Source: Odontocerum albicorne (lineage: Eukaryota > Arthropoda > Insecta > Trichoptera > Odontoceridae). Taken from it: a stretch of DNA of 64,000 bases. Under the pieces are notes generated by a model. The model had not been told where the DNA came from and ran no database searches. It saw only the letters and a program-made list of their open reading frames with translations. Position numbers and translations under genes: made by a program. The DNA is taken from the NCBI GenBank assembly GCA_949825065.1, contig OX463845.1, positions 24,034,728 to 24,098,727 of the forward strand, in the 5' to 3' direction. Positions 1-11,744 of this stretch are shown piece after piece (within the stretch, counting starts at the first letter, position 1; each line of letters opens with the position of its first letter).

Positions 1-108
1 TTTCGAGTACTATCCTCAAATAATACGACCATTTTTCCGTCTAGTATTTTTAATATAAGAATACCTATGACCTCTATCATGTATATTCTTCAAAAAAATA
101 ATTAAAAC
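1..108 (+). mobile_element. SINE-B 3' part (fragment cut by window edge)
   Basis: This stretch matches the downstream half of the element at 3870-4048. Both contain ttttccgtctagtattt followed by a diverged 'atacctatgac..tcat' segment and an A-rich end. The tRNA-like head would lie left of the window. Only two copies are seen here, so the family definition rests on this pair. Confidence 0.55.
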
Positions 109-605
109 GTAGGAAATTAACGGAAGGGGGAAGCTGTTTTTTTAGTGAAATTATTATTACAACTTCTACATTGTTCTTTTATTTTCAAAACGTAAATATA
201 AGCACTTCAGTTTTATTACTCAATTGTATAAAAAAAAGTAGAATATTGTTTTGAGGTTGGCATTGACCGGGAGGGAAAAAATTAATAAATATATTATTTT
301 TGGATCGTGTCTAGCAGTCATTAGTTTTGTGGTGACACTATATATAAGTATTTGTGAAATATATAGTAATAAGCAATTCGGTTTAGTTATTTGGAGAAAA
401 TGAGTGATTCAAAATTGAGTGCTGTATACTTGGGAATAAAGAAAAATAATATTTTTTTAATGAAATGCTTGAGTTACACGCATTTTGAAAGCTGCATGTC
501 GATCACCCTTTAAGTATGCTGCAGAAAAAATGAGAGATATACTTTTCTGTCTGAATTGAATTGTTGATGCTTGCGCCTATTTTTTATTTATTTTACACTT
601 CATTG

Positions 606-700
606 CAGGAAGGTACAACCGGCTGGTTTATTGGCGTATGGTAATCTCTTACAACCAACCAGACAGCTGCTACATATGTTGTGCCAATTGCTGGTTAATA
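606..700 (-). mobile_element. SINE-A fragment (tail half)
   Basis: On the minus strand this is the 3' half of the SINE-A family: the segment reading ttggttg..agagattacca followed by a match to the conserved 'gccggttgtac' tail. Head and polymerase III boxes are absent. The open frame that overlaps it (638-847) is read through the repeat and is not a gene. Confidence 0.6.
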
Positions 701-1242
701 GAATACAAATCTTTCAAGTCTCGTAAAAAAAATTGCGCCGAGTGTCGAACTTACTTCTTCATGCTGAAGTTTTTTTGCTCATGTTTGAATACTTTTGTCT
801 CGTTGACACATACACCTGTGAAAATATTCTTTTTTTCCACACTGTAACTTATTAAACGTAATAACTCATTTACTGTAAGATCATATTTAAAAGCAACGTA
901 CCTTAATACTCTAGTAAAATATTGAAAGCTTTGTTGACGACGAACGACATCGTTTGAAACCGCTTAACCTTTGTTATGTGTCTTCATTAGGAGCCAGTTC
1001 TAAGTGTAATTACAATCCGAAACTCAGTACACGAAGTCGCTTTTGTGGCGAAGAATATATTTGTATATTGTATATCATACTCGAGCCCTTCAAGCTTAAA
1101 TCAGCTATCTGCAGCGTCATTGTTGTGAAATATCGTCTTAAGTTTTTGAAACATGACTTTTAGTTCTGCACAACTTGATTTCAACCTACACTTCAGTTAT
1201 TAATAACGCCAGTAGTGCCCTTGTTGACGCGACGTGTTAGGA

Positions 1243-2190
1243 AAACTATACTATTATATAACTCTTCAGGGCAGTTGTCAAGAAAATTATAAAAGCTATC
1301 GTTATATAGACGTATTAGGCACTTCAAAATAAAGGTCTCCATTCAGTAAGGTTGATGAGAACGTGCAACGAGGTTTTGTTTTTGTGTAATCAAAAATCGG
1401 AAAGAAGTATCGATTTATTTTTTTATGCTAAATATCCTCAGTGAGATACAGGCAAAAACCTAGTTTGCTGGGGATACGACAAATGAAAGGCGACAAACCC
1501 AGAGCCATTAAAATAATGTATGTCCAAATTAAATTACTTGTTGTTTTTTCGCAAATTTTGTATATTTCTTGCCATATGTAATAATAATAAAAAAAAATAC
1601 AAAATATAAACATTTTCGAACAGGACAAGAAAAAAATTAAGTGGTTTCGAATTAAATTCAAAATTCGAACTACCGACAAATATCTAAAAACAAAATAACA
1701 GATCTGTAAGTTTTAATGTCATTGTCTATATTTTTAAGCTACATAATTTTCAGACAAACTATACTATTGTATGATTTTTCAAGTCAGTTGTCAATTAAAT
1801 CATAAAAGCTATTGTATGTTTAGATATAACATATTAGGCACTTCAAAATAAAGTTCTTCATTAAATTCAATTCAAAATATTAAAAAAAATTAAACAGGAC
1901 AAAAAAAATAACGCGGTTTCGTGTTGAATTCAAGATTTTGAAATTAAAACTGAATAATAAAATAACGAATCTATAATATAATTTTTAATGTCTTAGTCTA
2001 TATATTATATTTAAGTTACATCATTTTCAGACAAACTATACTACCATATGATTCTTCAGGCAGTTGTCAATGAAATCATGAAAGCAATCGTTAAATTAAT
2101 GTTTTAGGCACTTCAAAATAAAGTTCTTCGTTCAATACAAAACACAAATTTTCAATCAGGACAAAAAAAATAACGCGGTTTCCATAAAAC
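1243..2190. repeat. Three-copy ~277-bp tandem repeat
   Basis: Three units start at about 1243, 1756 and 2033, each with aaactatacta, then a 'cagttgtca' box, then ttaggcacttcaaaataaag, then 'aacaggac' with an A-run. Copies 2 and 3 are 277 bp apart. Copies 1 and 2 are 513 bp apart because copy 1 carries roughly 236 bp of extra AT-rich sequence around 1350-1610. Copy 3 ends near 2190. No coding potential is seen. It may be a small satellite block or part of an unrecognised transposon. Confidence 0.8.
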
Positions 2191-2586
2191 CTCACAGTTG
2201 CGAAGATTTTAAGCTTTCAAAATATCAAAATTTATGCTACAAATGTTTCAATTTTGTTAACCAAATGCTAAAAAGTATGAGAGCATCGAGATATTTCGTT
2301 TTGTATGTAAGTTTTATATATTAAGGATAGATTTATGTATTGTTGAAGTAAAATAATATAATATATATGTAAGTTGTCGGGTGTAGACTATATGTCAGAT
2401 AATTAGGTTAAAATAAGTTTATACTAAATAAACAAACAATTTACAATACTCAGTAGAAGTAATCGCTCTCTAAATTTATTTCAAATACAGAAGCAGATGG
2501 TGATAAGAGTTCAATTGCCCTGGATATCCCATTTGTTGAATTGTTTTTAGTTTTTATTTCGGATAGCGGTTTAATTGTCCTATATA

Positions 2587-3121
2587 AAGGGTCTTTCAAA
2601 TTGAGCGGTTTTTTAATTCTTGGATAAAACACAGATGGCGTCGCGAACTTGCCTGGGTCTTATGACACTTGAGAAGTGTAATGTATGACATTTATAAAAA
2701 TGGAGTCCTATACAATACAACAACGCGTTCAAATTGTTGAAATATTTTATGTATTGTAATCTCCAAAAACGGTGATGTTAATTGGCCACCAAGATCATGT
2801 GATCTGACACCGCTGGACTATTTTCTCTGAGGTTACGTAAAAAGCCAGGTCTATAAGAATGACCCCCAATCAATTCCTGAGCTGAAGGATGAAATTATTC
2901 GCGTTATTGGTGAGTTAGAACCGCAATTTTGCCAAAATGTCATCGAAAATTTTGACAAAAGAGTGGACATCTGTGGAGCTGCAAGAGGTGGACATTTGGC
3001 GGATATTGTTTTTTGTGTTTAATGACCAAAAAAAAGTTTTGTGAAATTAAAGCAAATTGTGTGTTTTATTCAAGAATTTAAAAAATTAGAATAAAAAAAC
3101 CGCTCAATTTAAAAGGCCCTT
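2587..3121 (+). mobile_element. Internally deleted IS630/Tc1/mariner-class transposon
   Basis: The ends are inverted copies of each other: aagggtctttcaaattgagc at the left and its near complement at the right, continuing into a T-rich run and a shared 'aataaaacac' segment (the left arm lacks about 14 bases). A TA dinucleotide flanks each end (2585-2586 and 3122-3123), as expected for this superfamily. At 535 bp the element is less than half the length of a coding relative. It retains only the first and last parts of the transposase, so it has the structure of a MITE in formation. Confidence 0.8.
2700..3022 (+). pseudogene. DDE transposase remnant (N- and C-terminal pieces)
   Basis: The frame opens at ATG 2700 with a typical N-terminus (MESYTIQQRVQIVEIF), then breaks near 2755. 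From 2780 a different frame gives a classic DDE/D C-terminal block, NWPPRSCDLTPLDYFL, in which the final catalytic Asp (LDYF) is visible. The Trp that normally follows is a TGA stop at 2828-2830. The frame then runs on through 'GYVKSQVYKND' and 'ARGGHLADIVF' to TAA at 3020-3022. The helix-turn-helix region and the first two catalytic residues are deleted, so it cannot encode an active transposase. The family is known to cut and paste at TA sites. The exact subfamily is not assigned. Confidence 0.8.
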
Positions 3122-3334
3122 TATTTATTCTATTTAAAAAAATGTTACAGAGTAATAATTAAAAAACTCGAATTATTCGTTTAATTTTGCCGTAAACATC
3201 TTTTTAATTTGAAAAGTTTTTTCTTTGAATTATTATATTTTTGCATTAACAATCGATGAGTTATTATAAAAATTGTATACGTGAAGAACTCCGTAGTACA
3301 GTTGTTAAGACCCGATGACAGAATGTTACCCGAT

Positions 3335-3545
3335 GCCACTTACTAGTTTTGTTAAAAAGTGAGTTCGTCTGGTAATAATACTCGTACGCGCTAGATGGAT
3401 GCGAGTGTTGCTGTCTGTCTACGTGCGGTAGTATTTCCAACACATGTGATGGCGAACTGTGAGTGACTTGCCTAATTCAATGGTTCTTAACTCGAAGTCT
3501 CGATTACTAGGGCCGATTACAATATTGTCTCATAGCCACGTTTTT
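3335..3545 (+). mobile_element. SINE-D body (head missing)
   Basis: It shares with the SINE-D copies at 17590-17893, 35470-35765 and 44335-44515 the run 'gttcgtctggtaa..', 'gcgagtgttg..gtc', 'tacgtgcggtagtattt.ccaacac' and 'ggcgaactgtgag'. The tRNA-like head is not recognisable upstream, so this copy is 5' truncated or eroded. Confidence 0.65.
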
Positions 3546-3869
3546 TAACATGTTCCCATTATCAATTCGGATGTATCAGGAACCTAAAATTGACGCTGCT
3601 CAACTGGGTTGATGTATGCACACGTGGAATAGTTATATACATATTGCTTTTATTTCAAAGAATATGTATATATTATATATTCCAAATACTCCAAGGGTAA
3701 GGTGATATAAGATACAGCAAGGTAGACGTCAAGGGAGACGTCAGGGACACATACAAGATTCATATGTCCAAAACTGGAATGAATAAGGCTGATATGCATC
3801 TTATTTTGTCATTCCTTTAATATGTGTGGTCTAATTGAAATATAGTATTGTTTACGTGTCATATTGAGT

Positions 3870-4048
3870 ATTATAAGGCGCATAGCCGCACGGTAACGCA
3901 TTGGATTTCCGTGCGGAAGCTCGCCGGTTCGAGCTTCTACTTTCGAACCCCTAGATTGACGCAGACAGTTTTCCGTCTAGTATTTAGGGGTATAATGATA
4001 CCTATGACTTTGGTCATATCTATTCTTTCAAAAGAGTTTTAAAAGCAT
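3870..4048 (+). mobile_element. SINE-B with tRNA-like head
   Basis: The head runs from 3876 with a possible A box (tagccgcacgg) and a B-box-like ggttcgagcttc, spaced as in tRNA-derived polymerase III promoters. The body from about 3960 matches positions 1-108 of the window. The copy is degenerate. The 64-codon frame across it (3848-4042) is not a gene. Confidence 0.6.
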
Positions 4049-4218
4049 GCCGGACTGCTCCGATTGTCTCACTTTGGTGTTCAGTACAGCGGGGTGGCGG
4101 CCACTTAAAAACATAAACAAAAACCCCCACGGCACAGCTTCGCTTTCCAATTGAATTGAAGTTGGGATGGCAAAACGATCCTCGATTACGAGTCCCAGAA
4201 ACGACGACAATAATTAGT

Positions 4219-4386
4219 ATTGTATTGTATTACACTTTCGTTGTATTCGGTACCAATCAGAATGGTGTTTAGTGAAAACTAGACCTGAATCCTTTTTTGA
4301 AAAAAATTGGGTTCCACCGTGAATCGAATCTACAACCCCCGAGCTGGTAGACAGATATCTAAAAAAACTAGGTCACGCAGGTCGTT
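4219..4386 (-). mobile_element. SINE-A copy, internally deleted
   Basis: The right end is the head (complement of gacctgcgtgacctagttt) and the left end is the conserved tail (complement of aacgaaagtgtaatacaata). A B-box-like motif lies near 4321-4332 (complement of agattcgattca). Most of the 'cttattgtcatgtggcaat' middle is missing, which makes this copy about 50 bp shorter than full-length ones. Confidence 0.8.
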
Positions 4387-5167
4387 CAGCTTATTATTTT
4401 AATATGTTAATGAATACCTTAGCGTATTTTGAACTGTGATAATAATTGAAACCAAACGCCAAGTATGAGGGTGAGAGAGGTTGGCTTTAGACGTGTAGCG
4501 GTTAATTTATCAGTAAATATAATGTGTAATGCTCCTTCTCCACCCTCCACCCTTCATCCTTCATCCTCCACTCCGAGCTGTTATCGCGCGAGCACAGGAA
4601 TGGGTGTGTTCTGCGTCTGTACCCAGTCGCATAGTTATGCGCGCTGTCTTCTTCATTAGGGGTGGACAATATTCTTAAGTGCCACTCTACTCAGCTATCT
4701 TAAATATAACTACAGTATAAATAATTTGTGAGATATTTTTAGGCTTGTTTTGGCAGCAACGGTGGTCATTTTCCCCATGGGAAAATGTACATTGAAAATA
4801 TTTTCTTGCATCAAGGCGGCCTTCGATTCTTCATTCAAGCTATGAAATATCGCAATTTCTTTAAGAACATGTTTTTTTATTGAAAAATTTAGCTTTGATC
4901 TAGTTTGAATCGTTGTGGTCTTTTGGACCAAGCTGCAGATCACATTTTATGAAATCACATTAAAAATCGAGGCAATAGCTTCCCAAGGGATCTCACGTAC
5001 TCGTAAGCCTCATAACTATTTTGGATATACATATGTTACGTATATTTAGTGGCGTCAAATAATAATATTGCTGAATTCCGAACTTGATTTGAGGAAATTG
5101 TTGCAAAAACAAGTTTGCATTCTCTTTTATATACATATAAACAGCATATAAGCTACAGAAAAACATA
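4387..5167. other. No recognised gene; pyrimidine-rich tract
   Basis: Short frames at 4465-4659 (+) and 4710-4943 (-) lack any motif and are likely chance. A clear C/T-rich tract with repeated 'ttcatcctc' lies at about 4530-4575. Nothing else stands out. Confidence 0.5.
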
Positions 5168-5279
5168 AATTCAGATGCTATAAGAGTAAAGCCAGCCCGG
5201 ATACGAAAACGCCAGCAATCAAACCTGGGGCGCCTAATTTTTGAGCATGCATGCTAACCGTTTGACCACGGCCGCCGAC
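5168..5279 (-). mobile_element. SINE-C copy
   Basis: Read on the minus strand it starts with gtcggcggccgtggtcaaac, then gcgccccaggtttgattgct, then a tail with ttactctta and catctgaa. The same order occurs at 38279-38376 on the plus strand. The head has an A-box-like gtggtcaaacgg and a B-box-like ggtttgattgc. No tRNA acceptor stem closes around it, so it is a SINE rather than a tRNA gene. Confidence 0.7.
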
Positions 5280-6889
5280 AAGACTGTGTGTCTTGTTAAA
5301 TGCACGATACTTATTTTTATAAATATATGACAATACAGCTGAAAAGTGAAAACTGTAGAGCAATAACATTTTCATTTGGTATCATATTCGTGAATAGTAT
5401 TTATAGTGAAATAAACGCAACCGTTATTACCACACTGCGGCGATGCCGTGTTAATTGTTCACGGTAATTGCGTTTTGTTATTCTCATGCAAACTATTGCA
5501 TGCATTGCTGTGATTGTTGACAAACATTCTGTCAATAAGCAAATTATTCACTTCTCTCTGGTTTTCAGTTCTCGATTTGAAACTCGGAAATATTTTTTCC
5601 GTATTTTTCAATCCCAATTCGAAACTAGTTTTCGAGAAGAGACTGCCTGTTTGTCGCTTGAATTAAATGTATTAAATCATATGACGTCCCTTTTAATATG
5701 ATATAGGCAGAATGCACAAATCTAGAAGTCTTCTTGTCCACGCACACAACCATAACCTCGTCCAATCCATGTATCTCGTCACGCTATTCTTGTTCTCATA
5801 ATAATTACCTTCCCACATTTATAATTTCTCGCAGTATTTCATTCCATGCTTTTCTCGATATCTATTCATTTTAAATACGATATGTTGGGGAATATTCTTC
5901 TGTTAATGTTGTTTAATTCAGTATGGTTCATCTCTGCCATTTCCTCAATCTTATGCCTTGACTGGAACACTGGTTATTCGATTTTATATTTTTTTTTGTA
6001 ATTTTCTATTATATAACATTTCGTATTCTCCGTTACCTTTGAGAGACATTGTAGACCGAATTTAATTGTTTTGGTTATTTTTTTACTCTCCATGTTGTAT
6101 TATATTGTAGCATAAATTGATATTTTCATGCATCATACTTTGTTATATGATAAGATTTGTTTCTTCGATTTTCAGTTTTTTTCACGTGTTGATACGTTTT
6201 TATGTATTATAATTTTGATGTATGAACGTCACTAAGTTTCGTTTATTTGGTCAATAAATAAATATATCAGTATATATTTGTTAAATTCGTCTTTCGCAAC
6301 AAATTTTCTTGATGTTGTCAAATTACGCTCTTCAGGTGTCTGTTTAATTCTACTTAATGCATATGTCATTGAAAAACAGTTAATTAAATATCTCTTATGA
6401 TAATTGTTTTTTTTTGTTGAGCATACCTCGTGTGAATTCTTTATTTATTTAACACAATTGTAAAAAAAATCTGACGGACTTATTGTCAGGCGGCCAACCA
6501 ACCGGTGTATAACTTATTCTTCCAACTTTTAACTATTGAATACGAGTATATTGTAGTTTAACTAATACAAAGTTAAGTAAATAATTTTATTTTGTGTCCT
6601 TGAAAAATTTATATTAAACTACACGCACATGTTGATTATCTCTGAAGCCTGCCAGATTTTAAGTCTACCGTGATGTGTCAAGGCTATTGAAATAGCGAAA
6701 GTATACGACTATCTCCTTGGTGAATTCTATTAAGTTGAGATGTCAACTTCTTACACATTTCATCTAAAGATCCAGTATATTTTGAATCATAATTAAATTA
6801 ATGCTTTATCACTACGATTAAAAATAAATTAATGTACAGTATTAAAGAACCGTATGTTTTAACATCGTAAGTATGCTCTTAATCAGATA
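5280..6889. other. AT-rich stretch without a recognised gene
   Basis: The open frame at 5468-5701 (+) and others here are short and motif-free. Positions 5700-5960 have a biased composition and on the minus strand could be an eroded LINE tail, but no diagnostic motif survives. Confidence 0.4.
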
Positions 6890-7292
6890 TTTCTAACGGT
6901 GGCAATATTGCTCCCCTGGGGGGCCTAGTTAATTTTCAAGGGTCATTGAGATATATAGTATTTTGAAGGGGACGTTATGGTTTTCCAGGTGTTCATTGTG
7001 GTATTTATTGAAAATGCCAGTAATAAAACTATATAGCTCTAACTGACAGCATAACTTTCTTGTAAACATCATTCGTCCCATTGCTGCAAAATATTGTGTA
7101 TGTAAAATTGGAAATATAGAATCTATGGTTTCCATTTGCATGTATGGCATATATTGTATGAAAATTAGTTTATAAAAATACTAACACGATATTGAACTAA
7201 ATTTTTCTTTATAATGCAAGGGGGGTTTTGACTTGTCTTAAGATGCTTCCGGGGGGCGTTGGTTCAAAAATAGGTTGGGAAACCGTGTTCTA
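6890..7292 (+). mobile_element. hAT-like remnant (weak)
   Basis: The right end read in reverse is 'ggtttcccaacct' followed by 'gaaccaacgccccccgg', the style of terminus seen in many hAT elements. The left part has 'cctggggggc' and 'tttcaagggtcattgagata', which also fits such elements. Similar hexamers (ttctaa) sit outside both ends and could be a decayed 8-bp target duplication. A 73-codon minus frame lies inside (6929-7150) but shows no transposase motif. Confidence 0.4.
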
Positions 7293-9645
7293 AATATTAT
7301 TTTTATGTAGGAAAAAAAGGTTGCTTCAATTTCGTGATCTACTAATCTTTTTAATTCTTATTAACAAGGAAATATAAAATGATGTATTTCTTTCACTAAA
7401 CAGAATTCACTCGAAACTTTGGAAATAATTCATTTTAAACTCAAGTATATACTCGTATTAATTCATTTGATTTTCCTGTGCGATAGAGAAGATAGCGTCA
7501 AATCTTACAAACTTGGTATTGGTTTCTCTTTAACCATACATCTTTTTAATTTTCTCGGATCCTTTACTTCAAATTTATTCAAGTTTATTTCAACTTTACT
7601 ATTTTAAATTAAATATTGTCGATTTTATAAATTGATTATAACACTCATCATATCAGAATTCAGAATTGTGAAATATGGGTCTTCGATTCTCGTTGACTTA
7701 AAATATGTTAAATTCTTCATGTTTAAAATAAACTCTTATCTTCGGGCGATATTTTAATCGTCACAGTATTCATGAAATGTCGCAGATTATGTTGCTATTA
7801 TGGTCATGTTCTTATAACCAACATGATTAATGCGAAGATCATTTGTATCTAAAGAAGAGTACAAAAAGGTCAGAAATCTCTCACGACTAAACAGTAAAGG
7901 GCAGAAAAATTACTATCGACTTGACTTCTTCATTTAAGCTGATTCACTTTTGGAGTGAATTATTTTTTGAACATTTGGTTTATTGAATGTGAGACGCGGT
8001 TTTTTTATTGATATTGTATATGATTGATTCCTATTCGATTAAATTTTAGTTATCAGTTTTCTCCATAAAGTTTCCATTTTAGAGTAACTGTGATAAATGT
8101 AAGGTTTTAAGGAATCCGAGGGAGTGTATCAAATTCCACATTAATTCGTTTATCCAATGAACCAAGCTTTAATTCAAGAATGAAAGTTAGATTTCAACTA
8201 TATACGAGTATCCAGAAAAAATCTGCATTTGAGAGGCAACAGCATCAGTTACAATCAAAATGAAAAAAATGTTGCACAAATGAAATAAACTGGAAAAAAA
8301 ACCTGATGGAAGTTAGCACTATGATGGTTGCCAACTTCCAATAGGAGAAGAATCGGCATTTCGAGAAGAAAAAAAACATTTACGACAACTTTCGAGGAAC
8401 AGAAGGCACTCGAAGAATAAAGGAAAACAAAAAAACGTATTCAATTTAATTTATAAATGGACTACATAGTTTTCAAGTTAACGTAAAGAAACAATGTTCC
8501 GAAAAGTGTTATGGAATTTTTATGTTGACCTGCAGTAGATCCCTATCTAGTGGTTACGGGTGAAAGAAGAAGGAACGACAGAACGAGAGCCGCTGAGCCG
8601 CTGAGCGTTGACCTCAGAAACATGTTTGTAGGAAACACCTCCATTATGTGTATATTACGGCTTATTGTATTAATCTAACACATTACGTCGCTGCAAACAG
8701 ACAACAATTAACGAGAACCATTCGACCGGGTGGAGTGCCTAGTTTCATTTCATTTGTCGACTGAGCGGTGTTTGTTTCTATTTGTTGGTCTATTGTGATA
8801 TTCGATTTTTGCAGTACAATTCCGAATTTTTGCCAGGGTATTTTTTTATCTGCGGATACAACGAATATAGGATTTATGTTTGTATGTTATTGCCGCTTGG
8901 ATGGATTGTATCGCGACAGAATGGCCGTTATTGTTGAACGTTATGCATTTTTGGTTAAATTCACATAACTTCTAACGGTTTTCATTTTATTATGGTATGT
9001 ACGAGTATTTCACCGTTTTCGAAACTTGGATCGTTGACTTTTTCTTAGGGGAGCGGCGGTATTACGATATTTTTAGTTTTTTACCTTATATATTTATATA
9101 ATATTATAAAGATACAGTAAATATAGAGATCCAGCTAACCGTAGGACTATCAGCAAGTGTACCTTTAATTGTATTTGTAACTATTTAGGTACATACTCAA
9201 TATAAAAAAAAACAATATATTAAAAAAATGTTATTCGATTTTTTTTAACGTTTTTATTATTTAGAATAAGTTTGTAACCCGACCAAGTCAGAGGACATCC
9301 CATAGATTTTTTGGTATCTGTAACGTGTTTTCTTCGTAATTATTACACTATTGGATCTTTAAAATATTTAAGATTTCCACTTTAAAAAGTAGATTAGTAT
9401 GTTTAAAATTAAATCATTACACAACTTTTAAAAAGCCAAACTCACTACATTATGACAAAACTAGTATAAATCAGACTTATTAAGAATTCATTATTTACAA
9501 ATCTCTTCAACTATAAGTTTTACTAATATTAACTAAAATAATCGTTTTTCCTCTACATTGTCCTAAATTGATTCTTAAAATCCTCAATCAATTATTAATT
9601 TCTTTCATTTGGCTTTTGACGTCAAAGTCTAGCAAATTAAAATAC
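7293..9645. other. AT-rich stretch without a recognised gene
   Basis: Only short open frames occur (for example 7419-7607 and 8768-8968, plus strand) with no family motif. A tiny direct repeat (gagccgctgagccgctgagc) is at about 8588-8607. No SINE or LINE match was seen. Confidence 0.45.
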
Positions 9646-9775
9646 ATCATATTACGTTTTCGTCGTATACAGTACAACTTGACGGAGTTATTACCATGGA
9701 GAAATCTATTACAACCCACCAGAAAGGTGTCTACTAAACAAGCCTCAAGTAATTTACAAGGTGCTGCTTTGCAAC
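9646..9775 (-). mobile_element. SINE-A tail fragment
   Basis: It contains cgtcgtatacagtacaactt and 'ccaccagaaaggtgt', the complement of the SINE-A 3' half. The head is absent. The plus-strand frame at 9568-9792 is an accident of this repeat. Confidence 0.65.
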
Positions 9776-10413
9776 AAAGTTCGGATTTCTAATCATTCAT
9801 TATTTAAGTACGATAAACCATTCAATCTGCCTTATGTTTTGTTATAATTCGCAGGCATTTTATGGTTCAATTCTGAAGCGAATGTGATCAATTCTCGGAA
9901 AGTCGAACCAATTAATTCCGTGATAATATATACATATATACGGGTATGCGCGTATGCATTCACGTTCTCGAATTGACGATGCAGTATTGAGTATTGTGTT
10001 CGACACTCGAATTCCGATTGCCTGCCAACCCCATTATGCCTGTCCATGATCCACCGTTGATTGTGATTTTGGTCGATTACTTGACGGAACACAGACAATT
10101 ATGGTATTATGTATCACCTGCAGTGCTTGAATGACCATGAAACGCTTGTTGAAACTGTAAGAGATACTTCTCTACTGTTGAGGAGACGTTTGGTATTATA
10201 CGAGTATATGACATGCTTGATTAGACGATTAATGCAAACCAGTATGTAATTTGTAACTTAAGAGATATTCAAGATATCTATTCCTGATGAACTGTCAACT
10301 ACGCTTTTTTTATTTTGAAATATGAATTATTTTGTTATTTAATTTCTGACACTCTTTTCACCTATTTTAAAGCTTTGCACATTTTTTTTTTATTTAAAAA
10401 ATCAATTAATATG

Positions 10414-10466
10414 AAAAAAAAATCAATCTGACCTCCACAATGATAATGCCTTAACTATACATAATA
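10414..10466. repeat. Left-hand unit of the split 54-bp minisatellite
   Basis: One nearly whole unit, with aatcaatctgacctccacaa and 'tgataatgccttaactata', stands directly before the mariner at 10467. Its siblings resume immediately after the mariner at 11745. Confidence 0.85.
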
Positions 10467-11742
10467 TTAGGTCCCCACATACGAAACCGGCGTTTTGCCG
10501 TACTGGCAACTTTGATCTCAAATATCTTCTCTTTGGTTAGGAATTTCAAATTCAAATTTATACAGCTATTTACTCAAGTATTTGTGTTTCAAAAATTATA
10601 ATTCATTTGTTTTTTCCTCAATTGTTTTTTTTCTTTGCGTCACTCAGTTTACAAAATAGAAAACTTGAAATATCGCGTTATTTACGAGTACGAGTTCCAC
10701 CGTGGCACCAGTGCTGCAGAAACGGCTCGAAGGATTAATGATGTGTATGGCGACGGTGCCGCAAAAGAAAACACAGTGCGTTTTTAGTTCCAACGTTTTC
10801 GTTCTGGAAATTTCGACCTGCAGAACAAGCCCCGTGGAGAAAGTTGATAATGAAGAATTGAAGGCTATTGTGGAAGCGGATCCATCGCAAACCACGTCCG
10901 AGTTAGCTGCAGGCTGCGGTGTTAGTGATAAAACTGTTTTAATCCACTTGAAGCAAATTGGGAAGGTGAAAAAGCTTGAAAGGTGGGTACCTCACGAATT
11001 GAGTGAAGCAAATCAACAAACGCGCGTTGACTGCTGCGTTGCATTACTCAACCGGCACAATAATGAAGGGATTTTGAATCGAATCATTACCTGTGATGAA
11101 AAGTGGATCCTGTATGATAATCGGAAGCGCTCATCGCAATGGCTGAACCCTGCCGAACCAGCCAAACCATGCCCCAAGCGAAAATTGACTCCAAAAAAGT
11201 TACTTGTGAGCGTTTGGTGGACTAGTGCTGGTGTCGTTCACTACAGCTTTCTTAAATCTGGCCAGACGATTACGGCAGATGTCTATTGTCAGCAACTGCA
11301 AACCATGATGGAAAAGCTAGCTGCTAAACAACCGAGGCTGGTTAATCGCTCTAGGCCACTGCTGCTTCATGATAACGCTAGACCACACACTGCACAACAG
11401 ACGGCTACCAAATTAGAAGAGCTTCAATTGGAATGTCTAAGACATCCACCGTACTCTCCGGACCTTGCCCCAACAGATTACTATTTTTTTCGAAATTTGG
11501 ATAACTTCTTGCAAGGGAAAAAATTCAACTCCGATGGGGCAGTCCAAACCGACTTCAAAGATTTTATTGATTCCCGTCCGAATGGTTTTTTTAGTAAAGG
11601 GATCGATGAACTACCTATGAGATGGCAAAAGTGCATAGATAGCAATGGTACATACTTTGATTAAATAAATATATTATATTAAAAAAAAATCAACTTTATG
11701 TTCCTCCCAAACAAAACGCCAATTTCACATGTAAGGACCCAA
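10467..11742 (+). mobile_element. Mariner transposon, 1,276 bp, full length
   Basis: The inverted termini match at about 23 of 31 positions. The left begins ttaggtccccacatacgaaa, and the complement of the right begins ttgggtccttacatgtgaaa, both ending in ggcgttttg. TA flanks both sides (10465-10466 and 11743-11744). The length is normal for mariner (about 1.3 kb). The element sits within a 54-bp minisatellite, with one unit on its left and four on its right. The termini have diverged and the transposase is broken, so it is an old, probably immobile copy. Its transposase resembles the mariner set common in moths, but the subfamily call needs alignment. Confidence 0.93.
10650..11664 (+). pseudogene. 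Mariner transposase, disrupted in the N-terminal domain
   Basis: The product would be a cut-and-paste transposase acting on the flanking inverted repeats. From 10837 the C-terminal frame is intact to TAA at 11662-11664. It shows WVPHEL (linker), TCDEKW (first catalytic Asp), HDNARPH (second Asp) and YSPDLAPTDYYFF (third Asp). There are exactly 34 residues between the second and third Asp, the DD34D hallmark. The DNA-binding N-terminus is in another frame at 10650-10830 (LKYRVIYEYEFHRG, then FQRFRSGNFDLQNKPRG). There a conserved Trp codon is a TAG stop (10785-10787), no start codon remains, and about 11 bases are missing near 10832. The apparent ATG at 10702 opens in the wrong frame, so the 320-codon frame starting there is part artefact. 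Confidence 0.92.
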
Positions 11743-11744
11743 TA

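Noticed and set aside
400..513. 37-codon frame MSDSKLSAVYLGIKK and on
   Set aside because: Short, with no homologous motif or terminal repeat around it.
4465..4659. 64-codon plus frame
   Set aside because: It runs through a pyrimidine-rich tract and lacks any motif.
5700..5960. Possible minus-strand LINE tail
   Set aside because: Composition and a few residues fit, but no diagnostic motif (RWFGH, YGSE.W, EMR.LRR) survives.
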